NCBI GenBank assembly: GCA_965230755.1
Contig: CBDDLT010000011.1
Coordinates: 62,001 to 126,000, forward strand
Source of the DNA: DATFJT01 sp965230755
GTDB taxonomy: Bacteria; Bacteroidota; Bacteroidia; Chitinophagales; Saprospiraceae
DNA length: 64,000 bases
Reading direction: 5' to 3'
In this document: positions 1 to 8,300 of the stretch, in pieces
Numbering within the stretch: position 1 is the first letter of the stretch
How the letters are laid out: every line of letters begins with the position of its first letter
The notes under the pieces: model-generated
Told to the model about the DNA's origin: nothing
The model's database searches: none
The model's input: the letters and a program-made list of their open reading frames with translations, nothing else
Translations under genes and position numbers: made by a program

Positions 1-762
1 GGGTATAGTGATGCCATAGGCTGTCCAGAGTTCAGTATGGCGGCTGTGATAGCGGTAGAAGCACCTCAATTTTTGCCGATAATAGACGGAGGAGATACTA
101 CTGGATTTAAGATGGTACAGGACTATTTTAGCAAGGATTGGCCAACTCCATGTGCTTACAATTACCGTCAGGAGTTCGAATTTTATAAGGATGGGAGTTT
201 TAGACCAAAAATTGCATCCATCGGTAGAGGCTGTGGTTCGGATGGTACTTATAGGCCGGTGACAAGAATCGCTTTTGAAGGAAATGAACAGGCCTTTTTA
301 GTTGCAAAGGATCAGGAATGGGTAGCTTGGAATAAGGAGCAATGGCAAAGGGAAGACGAACTCTTCCCATATAGAAGTGATGTTTTCTTCGCCCAATGGA
401 AATCCTCGAATAACAAGTACTGGATAGAGAGTAATCAGGGCCAATTCGGAGACGGAAGCCGAGGTGATAAAGCGTATTTCTATGTCACTGTAAATCATCC
501 TGATAGGGTAGAAGGGGAAGCTGATTTGCCCACAATCGGTCCCTGTTGTAATACTGATCATCGCCAAGGACCGGAAAAATTCATTAATGGAGAATCCTTG
601 GAACAGGAAGAACTAGTTTTTTGGTATGTTCCTGAATTAAAAAATGATGGTAGGAAAGGACATGAGTATTGCTGGGCAGAGTCAGTCCTTGAGAATGGTC
701 GTTTTGTTCCCAAAATTTACCCTTGTTTTTCAGGTCCTAAATTTGTTCATCAAAAAATATAA
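1..762 (+). CDS. Partial secreted-type protein, possibly copper amine oxidase-like (5' end outside window)
   Basis: The reading frame is open to base 1: codons for GYSDAIGCPEFS precede the first ATG at 37. The gene therefore most likely starts upstream, and ATG 37 is internal; 253 residues are visible. The visible part is rich in aromatic residues, Gly and Cys (pairs such as RGCG and GPCC), with no transmembrane segment. A segment near residues 55-70 reads NY-x3-F-x-FY-x-DG-x-F, and a later segment reads ELVFWYV. Both remind me of the catalytic beta-sandwich of copper amine oxidases, where an NY(D/E)Y motif supplies the topaquinone tyrosine. Here the residues after NY are RQ, so even if related the cofactor site may be altered. 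The family call is a recollection of pattern, not a search result. The downstream gene starts 5 bp after the stop, suggesting one operon. Confidence 0.6.
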   Translation, partial: GYSDAIGCPEFSMAAVIAVEAPQFLPIIDGGDTTGFKMVQDYFSKDWPTPCAYNYRQEFEFYKDGSFRPKIASIGRGCGSDGTYRPVTRIAFEGNEQAFLVAKDQEWVAWNKEQWQREDELFPYRSDVFFAQWKSSNNKYWIESNQGQFGDGSRGDKAYFYVTVNHPDRVEGEADLPTIGPCCNTDHRQGPEKFINGESLEQEELVFWYVPELKNDGRKGHEYCWAESVLENGRFVPKIYPCFSGPKFVHQKI

Positions 763-767
763 TCTAC

Positions 768-1658
768 ATGCTTCGTTGGACATTTCAAGGCATTTTTATC
801 TTATATAGCGGGTTTTTATTGGGGCAATGTGCCGGTATGCCAAAGTTCGTAAAGGATTGGGGCTTTAATGAGGGTAGAATAGCGCTCAGTACGTCCGAAA
901 GGCATTTAAAAGGACTTGTTTTAGTAGAGCTGGACCAGGGAGACTTGAGATCGGCAAGAAGGGTCAAAGAGTTTCAGCATCCTTCTTGGAGTAGCGAGGG
1001 TTTTTTAAGTACGGTGATCAGGGATAGGGATGGCCACATTTACGTCGCTCCAAAACCCAATGTAAGCATGCTCTATACCAATAAAGAAAACCTGAATACA
1101 GTCTTTAAGATCGATTCGAAGACAGGAGAAATGCAGAAATTCACTTCAATTCCGAGTAAGTATGAGACCAATATTGAGAATACTTATGGAGTTTTGGGGC
1201 TTCATTTCAGCTGTGATGCTAACAAAATTTTAGTGAGTTCATTATTGGGTTCGGATAGTAAAAATGAAAGGGGAACTATCTATTCGATCGATCCAAGTTC
1301 AGCAGAAAAAAAACTGATTATAAAAGGGGTTGATGCTATTGGATTGTACCTACTAAGGGGAAGTAATGGCAGCTTAAGATTGATTTTTGCCAGTGCTCGT
1401 GGTTCTTTTATATTCGAACAGAAATTGGATGATAAATTAAATCCGATTGGTTCTCCTAATTTGATCATAAACTTAGAGGGTCTGGGACCTAGAGGTGATG
1501 ATAAAGTTCGAAAAATCAGTTTTAGAAATAATCAGATGGTGTTGACCGGAACCAGTTTTAATTACAATTTGAGTGTTCCTCATTCTAGTGTTGAGACCAA
1601 TTATGTCTTCTCTTGGATACCTGATCAAAAAAGCTGGAAATTGGTTTCTATTCAATAG
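768..1658 (+). CDS. Secreted beta-propeller-like protein of unknown function
   Basis: This 296-aa protein starts with ATG 5 bp after the previous stop, so the two are probably co-transcribed. The N-terminus is a signal-peptide-like hydrophobic stretch (about residues 5-20) followed by GQCAG. The Cys there is not in a canonical lipobox because the -1 residue is Gln, so lipidation is doubtful. The body has repeating short beta-strand patterns of the type (V/I)(F/Y)-x-ID-x-x-(T/S)-G/A, at about residues 112-120 (VFKIDSKTG) and 168-178 (IYSIDPSSA). This is typical of SMP-30/NHL/YWTD-like propellers that carry ligand or enzyme sites on one face. No catalytic motif is recognisable. The next gene (2099) has similar strand patterns in its middle, so the two may act on related ligands; this is inference. 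A weak hairpin with a T-rich tail follows the stop. Confidence 0.7.
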   Translation: MLRWTFQGIFILYSGFLLGQCAGMPKFVKDWGFNEGRIALSTSERHLKGLVLVELDQGDLRSARRVKEFQHPSWSSEGFLSTVIRDRDGHIYVAPKPNVSMLYTNKENLNTVFKIDSKTGEMQKFTSIPSKYETNIENTYGVLGLHFSCDANKILVSSLLGSDSKNERGTIYSIDPSSAEKKLIIKGVDAIGLYLLRGSNGSLRLIFASARGSFIFEQKLDDKLNPIGSPNLIINLEGLGPRGDDKVRKISFRNNQMVLTGTSFNYNLSVPHSSVETNYVFSWIPDQKSWKLVSIQ

Positions 1659-1681
1659 ATTTCTAGAATCATTTTTCTTTT
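1658..1681 (+). terminator. Weak putative rho-independent terminator
   Basis: A short inverted repeat (GATT, loop TCTAG, AATC) begins at the last base of the stop codon and is followed by ATTTTTCTTTT. The stem is only 4 bp, so the call rests mostly on position and the T-rich tail. Confidence 0.3.
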
Positions 1682-1924
1682 CTGGCATGTAAGTGCTAAA
1701 GGTCTGACTTATAACGATCCAGATTATAGACTAAGAAGATGCTAATTGTCAGATTATATCATAGGGTCAAAAAGAAAGTATGCAGTAATATTTGCCTTGG
1801 CGCGAATCGTGTGAAAGTTCAAATAAATTTCGCGGAGAATTAATCAGAATAACATGATAGATTGTGAAGATAGAATAGGCGATTGCGGTGTAAAGGATAG
1901 AATAATATTTGGCAGATCATTTTC

Positions 1925-1958
1925 TTGGCAATCTTTAGAATATTTTTTCTTATCTTTG
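1925..1958 (+). promoter_or_regulatory. Putative Bacteroidota promoter for the 2099 gene
   Basis: TATCTTTG at 1951-1958 matches the Bacteroidota -7 consensus TAnnTTTG exactly. A TTG (-33 core) lies at 1925-1927 with a 23-bp spacer, the upper end of the range reported for Flavobacterium. This would give a leader of about 135 nt before ATG 2099. Confidence 0.5.
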
Positions 1959-1994
1959 GCATGAAAATTGCCCCATTTTCAGGAATATCTATTT

Positions 1995-2014
1995 TTAATT
2001 TCCCCCCCTTTAAG
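1995..2014 (+). promoter_or_regulatory. C-tract leader motif, copy 1
   Basis: TTAATT, then T, seven C, TT and TAAG. A close copy (TTAATT, six C, TTAAG) lies in the leader of the first giant gene at 5034-5050. Both lie downstream of an exact TAnnTTTG box. This suggests a shared regulatory or RNA element in the leaders of two neighbouring surface-protein genes; the function is unknown. Confidence 0.35.
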
Positions 2015-2098
2015 ATTTCTGATTGCTTGCTTTTTCAATGAAATTGATTCTTGGAAGAGGAGATCAGATTTTTTTATGGAACTGATAACGTGAACTAA

Positions 2099-4741
2099 AT
2101 GAACTTCATTTTACAATGTCTGATTAATTCAGATGCTTTCAAGACAAAACTTGTGCTTGTCGGAATATTTTTTCTAATGCACGGTTATTCAACAGGACAA
2201 ATCAGTGGGACTGTATTTCAAGAATTTCCTTTCGACGGATCAACTCAAAATACATATGGTGTTTTCGATGCCAATGAACTGGGTGTTAAAGGAGTTACCG
2301 TGACCATTACAGATGCTGGTGGTGCAGTTACTACTCAAATGACGGCTTCGGATGGAACATGGAACGACCCGGTTAGTAATTTTCCAGTAAGGGTAGAATT
2401 TACTTGGCCTAGTCTTCCTTGGCTAGAAAGTAGTCCAGATGGATCGGGAAGTAATACTTCCGTACAGTTTATTTCATCCACAAGCTCCAATGTAGATTTT
2501 GGATTGTATCAACCTGGTAAATACGGTACGAGCAACCCAGAGATGTATACACCACGTTATGTAGCTGGAGATCCACTCGCGGTAGGTAGTAATTCTGCAA
2601 GTGATGCGGTGATGGTTGAAGTACCGTATACTGCTGATGGCGATAGGGATGCCAATACCGATTTAGCCACAGCGGCTGAAATTGGTTCTACCTGGGGAGT
2701 GGCCTATGATGCCAAACGAAGCGTGATTTATGCTGCAGCCTTTCTAAAAAGACACATCGGAATGGGTCCCAACGGTCCAGGAGCAATATATACCATTGAT
2801 CCAAGCGGTGGATCGAGTCCAAGTTTGCTAGTAGATTTTGTAACTCAAGGGATTAATGTTGGTCAAGCGAATATACCAAGTAATGCTGCGCGTAATTTGC
2901 CAGCGGATAAAACCTTGAATAGTTATGACCATGCTGTATTTAATGATATAGCCAAGGTGAGTTTTGGAGATATCGATATTTCTCCGGATCAAAACTCTCT
3001 GTACGTTGTGAATTTATTTGATCGATTGGTCTATCAGGTCGATTTAAACTCTCCAACTTCAATTACTGCACTTCCGGCTTTTCCAAATCCTTCATGCACC
3101 AATGGTGTAGCGAGGCCTTTTGGATTGGAGATTTGTAAAGGAAAGTTATTGCTTGGAGTTGTTTGTAGTGCAGAAAATGGCGGAAGCTTCGCCAATCTCG
3201 ATGGATACATTTATTCATATGATCTTTCTTCCGGGTCTTGGGATGCTTCACCGATGTTCACTTTTGATTTGGATTATCCGCGCGGAGCACTACATTTTAA
3301 CACAGTTGCCCCATTTCAACCTTGGGAGGATGTGTTTACTAATTTTCTCGATCAAGGTGAAGACACTGGTAATACAAGTGATAATTTTGGAAGAGCCATG
3401 CACCCTCAACCCATTATTTCAGATATAGAAACGGATTCTGAAGGATCATTGCATATTGGAATCATGGATAGGGCTGGTCATCAGTTGGGACATAGGAATT
3501 CAGACCCAGATCCTACTGAGACATCTGCTCGATTGATGACGGGAATGACAGCTGGAGATCTTTTAAGAACATACTTAGATCCAAATACTGGCAATCTGGT
3601 TTTGGAGAATGCCGGAGTAGCTGGTCCTTATACTTCATCGGGAACTGGGACGGATCCTTCCGGACCAGGTAGCACTACCTCTTCATCAGGACCTGGAAAT
3701 GGAGAGTTTTATTGGTCTGACTTTGTTACTAATTTTGACGTAGTAAATAATGTACTTCAGGAGTATCATTCTGAGACTTTTGTTGGTGGATTGAGTCATA
3801 ACCTTGGTTCGAACGATTTACCAGCTACAGTTTTTGATCCTACCATCAATCAATTGGATGCTGGTGGAATTCAGACCTTTGATATTACCGATGGGGATGA
3901 TACAAGGGATTATACCGTATATTTTGATGCTTCGACAGATGCAAGTACCAGTGGTAAAGCGAATGGTTTGGGAGATATAGAATTGCTATCCAGTCTTCCA
4001 CCAATAGAGATAGGAAACTATGTTTGGGAAGATACTGATATGGATGGAATACAAGATCCGGATGAAAATCCAATTAGTGGATTAACCGTTGAACTTTACG
4101 ACGCGTCGGGCACAACTTTATTAGCCACGGCAACAACCGATGGAAACGGTAACTATATATTTTCAAATGATCCAAATGGTTCAAGTACTGGAAGTCATAT
4201 ATATAATATTTCTCAATTGGAACCGGATATGAGTTATCTTCTTAGATTTCCCACGATGAGTGGAGCTTTGGATCTTACAAGCGCTAACTCCGGATCCGTT
4301 GATATCATTGACTCTGACGCAAATGCATCAGGAGAGATAACGGTACAAACATCAGATATCCCTGTTTTTGGAGCTAATAATCATAGTTTCGATGTGGGAT
4401 ATTCTATGTCTAATGATTGTCCTCCCAATGAACATGTGATTTGTGACAACGATTCCAACGTAGCAGATTTAATTGCTGCCGCCGGACTGACCAATATCGT
4501 ATGGTATGAATACAATGAGCAGACTATGACAGCTGGAGCAATTGTCGGTACTGGGCAAGTTCTAACTATTACCGGAAGTGATATCGGAACTGCTGGAAGT
4601 AGAAAATGCTATGTGTATACGGCAGATGATGCTCAGGGTTGTCCTGCAGAATTATGTTGCCCGGTATGTGTAAGTACGGAGCAGTGCTGTCCGGATCCTA
4701 ATTGTTATAATGTAAATATTACGGTTCCGACAGATCAATAA
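2099..4741 (+). CDS. Secreted SdrD_B-like / beta-propeller protein with C-terminal Cys module, no T9SS CTD
   Basis: 880 aa. A hydrophobic core near residues 18-30 acts as signal peptide, after a long polar N-region. Domains in order: an SdrD_B-like (CNA-B/prealbumin-type) domain at about 34-145 starting ISGTVF; a propeller-like region at about 180-570 with strands such as AIYTIDP and LYVVNLFD; a second SdrD_B domain at about 638-770 (GNYVWEDTDMDGIQDPDEN, typical of the family); and a Cys-rich module at about 774-860 with VWY and ELCCP motifs. That last module is homologous to the N-terminus of the next, giant gene. The protein stops shortly after the module, with no type A or type B T9SS sorting domain, which is unusual for this kind of Bacteroidota surface protein. 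It may be soluble, may be held by the giant partner, or may have been truncated. ATG 2099 has an A-rich start context. Confidence 0.8.
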   Translation: MNFILQCLINSDAFKTKLVLVGIFFLMHGYSTGQISGTVFQEFPFDGSTQNTYGVFDANELGVKGVTVTITDAGGAVTTQMTASDGTWNDPVSNFPVRVEFTWPSLPWLESSPDGSGSNTSVQFISSTSSNVDFGLYQPGKYGTSNPEMYTPRYVAGDPLAVGSNSASDAVMVEVPYTADGDRDANTDLATAAEIGSTWGVAYDAKRSVIYAAAFLKRHIGMGPNGPGAIYTIDPSGGSSPSLLVDFVTQGINVGQANIPSNAARNLPADKTLNSYDHAVFNDIAKVSFGDIDISPDQNSLYVVNLFDRLVYQVDLNSPTSITALPAFPNPSCTNGVARPFGLEICKGKLLLGVVCSAENGGSFANLDGYIYSYDLSSGSWDASPMFTFDLDYPRGALHFNTVAPFQPWEDVFTNFLDQGEDTGNTSDNFGRAMHPQPIISDIETDSEGSLHIGIMDRAGHQLGHRNSDPDPTETSARLMTGMTAGDLLRTYLDPNTGNLVLENAGVAGPYTSSGTGTDPSGPGSTTSSSGPGNGEFYWSDFVTNFDVVNNVLQEYHSETFVGGLSHNLGSNDLPATVFDPTINQLDAGGIQTFDITDGDDTRDYTVYFDASTDASTSGKANGLGDIELLSSLPPIEIGNYVWEDTDMDGIQDPDENPISGLTVELYDASGTTLLATATTDGNGNYIFSNDPNGSSTGSHIYNISQLEPDMSYLLRFPTMSGALDLTSANSGSVDIIDSDANASGEITVQTSDIPVFGANNHSFDVGYSMSNDCPPNEHVICDNDSNVADLIAAAGLTNIVWYEYNEQTMTAGAIVGTGQVLTITGSDIGTAGSRKCYVYTADDAQGCPAELCCPVCVSTEQCCPDPNCYNVNITVPTDQ

Positions 4742-4967
4742 ATTAGTTTGATTTAAATCTCTTTTTAACGAAAAAGGGATAACCTTTAATAGAAAAATAA
4801 ATATTTGTAAGTGCTAGTCTTTTAGATTAGTACGAAACAAAATAAAAAATATATTTAGGGTAGAAAAAGAACTGCATCAATACCGCATCTACTAACATAT
4901 TTGCGGTAATTGCAAAATAAATATGGATATTTTAATATCCAATAAAGCTAAGGATAAAAAATGGTAT

Positions 4968-4975
4968 TATATTTG
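4968..4975 (+). promoter_or_regulatory. Putative -7 box of the first giant gene
   Basis: TATATTTG matches TAnnTTTG exactly. I find no TTG at the usual upstream distance, so only half of the promoter is supported. The sequence ATATTTGCGG at this box also occurs about 72 bp upstream. Confidence 0.4.
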
Positions 4976-5033
4976 CGGATGTTTTTGTAGTTCGAATTGA
5001 AATGTTTTTTATTTTCGATTTGATACCCCTTTA

Positions 5034-5050
5034 TTAATTCCCCCCTTAAG
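5034..5050 (+). promoter_or_regulatory. C-tract leader motif, copy 2
   Basis: TTAATT, six C, TTAAG. It closely matches the motif at 1995-2014 in the leader of the preceding gene and lies directly before the leader hairpin. Confidence 0.35.
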
Positions 5051-5053
5051 CAA

Positions 5054-5103
5054 GAGCTGAATAAACAGTATCGCTATACTGTTACTCTAAGTTTATTCAA
5101 CTC
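5054..5103 (+). promoter_or_regulatory. Long hairpin in the leader of the first giant gene
   Basis: Outer arms 5054-5066 (GAGCTGAATAAAC) and 5091-5103 (GTTTATTCAACTC) pair at 12 of 13 positions. Nested inside is a second stem, AGTAT (5067-5071) with ATACT (5076-5080) around CGCT, which can be extended by AAC/GTT in competition with the outer stem. There is no T tract, so it is not a simple terminator. The two competing pairings and the long leader suggest a regulatory RNA structure or protein-binding site. Confidence 0.5.
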
Positions 5104-5356
5104 TTTTATGGCGTAAATTTTATGGTTTGGTTTGATTTTCCTGTGTGACGCAGGTGGAAGTCTATTGTTGTAATTGACCTTAGAGGTCAGCATTATTTGC
5201 GCTAAAAAAAGAAGCATGATTTTAAAATCTAGGCAAAAGAAACGAAGGTATAATTCGACAAACGCTGAACAGCGTTCTGATTCCCCCTTGTCCTTAAGGG
5301 ATAGTTTGATACATATTTCAAATAACAATTTAATTAGGAATAGAAAATTCACTAAA

Positions 5357-8300
5357 ATGAAACTTATTAATTCTACAGTTTTTAGTTTTCAATTAAAGGC
5401 GCTCGTTATCTTAGGATTAACGGTCTTTACGTCTTTACAAAATCCGTTGTGGGGTCAGGATCCCTGTCCTCAGGATGTGAATATGATTTGTAATGACGGT
5501 ATTGAGTCAATTATTTTAGAGGCTGATGCTGGTTTGACCAATGTAGTTTGGTACAACGAAGCTGATGATGTAGTGGGGACAGGCAATCAGTTGATTGTTA
5601 CTGCTAATACTCCAGGCCTTGAAGATGGAATAGATTCTTATTATTACACGGCCGATGATCCCGATGGATGTCCTGGGGAACTCTGTTGTCCGGTAATTGT
5701 AGAATTAGAAGATTGTAACAGTCCTCCTGAAGAGGGTTTCTTCCCATGTGCTTGTGAAGCGGGATCTGGTACCAATGAGGTTGACCTTGTTGCAGTTCCA
5801 GTACCTGATAATGATCAAATTTGTATTGATTTAGCTTCTGAGGGAATCATCGCAAGTGAGGTTGATTCTGCAGAAGTTTGGTTTTTTACAAGATCTGGTT
5901 TCGCAGACAGACCTACTCAAGTGACCTTTACATCTGATAATGGTTATACGGATAATCAAGTTGCAGCAGATGGAATTGCTGCCGGAGGAGGAGGTTATTA
6001 CTATAGAACACTTTTCCCGGCCGGTGCCGGTCAAATTTGTGTTGAAACTCAAGGTGCTATAGTAAATGCCCGTTCACTTGGCGCTTTTGTATATCAGACA
6101 ACACCAACTGGTTTAGGTGGCTTTGCTTTCGAATTTGTAGGAGATTATATATACCACAACGGAAGTGGAGAAGATTGTTATAGCACCATCGTTCCTTTAG
6201 TACCTTCTGATGATCCAAATACTGTTACTGTTCAGATAGCAGTGGAAGATTTAGAGCAAAGTGATCCGAGAACTGTAGATTTCAGATTTTCTGCTGGAGG
6301 TATGGATTATGACTTTACTGAGTCTGGTCCAAGTTTTGTTATTGGTGAGTTAGCGGTATTCGAATTTACCCTTACTAATGTACCTGTTAATGCAGACGAG
6401 CTTTTCCTAGATGTTTGTTCTGTAGCATCCAATAACGGTCAATCTGCTTACCCTACCGGATTGATAGTAGATAGTTCACCAGCTTGTGGATGTATATTCG
6501 ACTTGGCTTTGAGAAAGACTGTAGCTTCCTCAGGTCCTTTCGTTCCTGGTGACCCAGTGACATTTAATATAGAAGTAATTAACCAAGGTGAACTTGAAGC
6601 TACTGATATTACCGTAACGGATTATATTCCAAATGGTTTGACCTTAGCTGACGGAGCATGGAATGACCTCGGAGCAACTGCTACTTTGGCAACTCCAATC
6701 GCTTCTTTGGCTCCTGGAGCATCTACAACAGTAACGATAAGTTTTACTATTGATTCTGATTATGAAGGAGATAGAATAGTGAACTTCGCTGAGATTAGTG
6801 ATGCCAGTAACTTCTTGAATGAGCCGGACATTGATAGTGATCCGAATAATATTAATGGCGATGATGCTGGGGGTGCACCTGGAACGCAATCGGATGATGC
6901 TGTAAATGGAGATGGTTCCGGAACTCCAGAAGGAACAGATCCAACAACAGATGAAGATGATCATGATCCTGCATTGTTGGAAATAGTTCAAACATTTGAC
7001 CTTGCTTTAGCTAAGACGTTAAATACCTTGGCCACTCCTGGGCCATTTGCTCCTGGAGATGATGTGACGTTTACAATAACTATAACTAACCAGGGAACAA
7101 TTGAAGGAACTGATATTCAAGTTGCCGATTATGTTCCTGAAGGTTTAATATTGAATGATACGGATTGGAACTATGATGATGTTACTGATCAGGCATTCTT
7201 AGCTGTACCTATTGCCTCTTTGGCTTCTGGTGCATCTACAACAAGAGATATTACATTCACCATAGGAGCAGATTTTATGGGGAATTCGATTCGAAACTGG
7301 GCTGAAATCAGTGAAGCTGATAATGCCTTGGGTCTCCCCGATGTAGACAGTGACCCCGATTCAGATAATTTTAACTCGCCCGGAGAAACAAATGATTTAG
7401 ATGATGATGACGTAATTACAGAGGATGGAATGAATGGAGGAGATGAGGATGATCACGATCCGGCTGAGATTACAGTTAACCAAATTTTTGACCTTGCTTT
7501 GACTAAAAAGCTGGATAATACAGCTACACCTGGACCATTTGCTCCAGGAGATAATGTGACTTTTGTTATCGAGGTGATCAACCAAGGGACATTAGATGCG
7601 TCTGATATCCAAGTTACAGACTACATCCCTACAGGATTGACATTGAACGATCCTAACTGGGTGGCTGGACCTGGAAGTACAGCTACGCTAAATACTCCTA
7701 TTCCTAGTTTAGCGGCTGGAGCATCTACCACAGTTGAGATTGCATTTATTATTGATGCAGATTTCATGGGAGATGCGATTCGAAACTGGGCTGAGATTTC
7801 TAGTGCAAGTAATGAGTTAGGACAAGCTGATATAGACAGTGATCCAGATGGAACTAACTTTAACAGTCCAGGTGAAACTGATGATCTAAATGATGACGAT
7901 GTTGTCGATCAGGATGGAATGAATGGAGGAGACGAGGATGATCACGATCCGGCTGAGATTATGGTTGGACAGATCTTCGACTTGGCATTGAGAAAGACAA
8001 TCAATAAAACAGCAACTCCTGGTCCATGGAGTCCTGGTAGTACAATCACATTTACTATTGAAGTGATCAATCAAGGAACCCTGGATGCGACTGATATTCA
8101 AGTAAGTGATTATATACCAGTTGGTTTGATCCTTGCTGACGGAAATTGGGGTCAAGCGGGTACGGTTGCTACACTAAATACTCCTATCGCGAGCTTAGCG
8201 GCTGGAGCAAGCACAACGGTTGATATCAGCTTCACTATTGATCCTGCTTACCAAGGTGGTGAAATAGTCAATAGAGCAGAGATTTCAGATGCAACTAATG

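Larger units (their letters stand above)
1682..2098. other. Intergenic region with promoter-like and leader elements
   Basis: AT-rich, with no credible ORF. Besides the -7 box at 1951-1958 it has two one-mismatch versions of it (AATATTTG, near 1788 and 1906). An inverted repeat has arms CGCGAA (1801-1806) and TTCGCG (1829-1834) and could be a protein-binding site. The C-tract motif lies at 1995-2014. Confidence 0.5.
4742..5356. other. Long intergenic region/leader before the first giant gene
   Basis: 615 bp with no credible separate gene. Contents: an imperfect A/T-rich hairpin at 4758-4779 without a T tail; two copies of ATATTTGCGG (at about 4897 and 4969), the second overlapping an exact -7 box; the C-tract motif at 5034-5050; a long hairpin at 5054-5103; and a second C-rich stretch at 5281-5287 followed by TCCTTAAGG. 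If transcription starts after 4975 the leader is about 375 nt, long enough for RNA-level control. Confidence 0.5.

Noticed and set aside
4758..4779. Hairpin TCTCTTTTT / AAAAAGGGA after the 880-aa gene as its terminator
   Set aside because: The stem is mostly A-T and is followed by ATAACC rather than a T tract; support on the + strand is too weak for a call.
4742..5356. The 880-aa gene and giant 1 as one gene split by a frameshift
   Set aside because: They are separated by 615 bp with several stops, a promoter-like box and a leader hairpin, and giant 1 has its own signal peptide.
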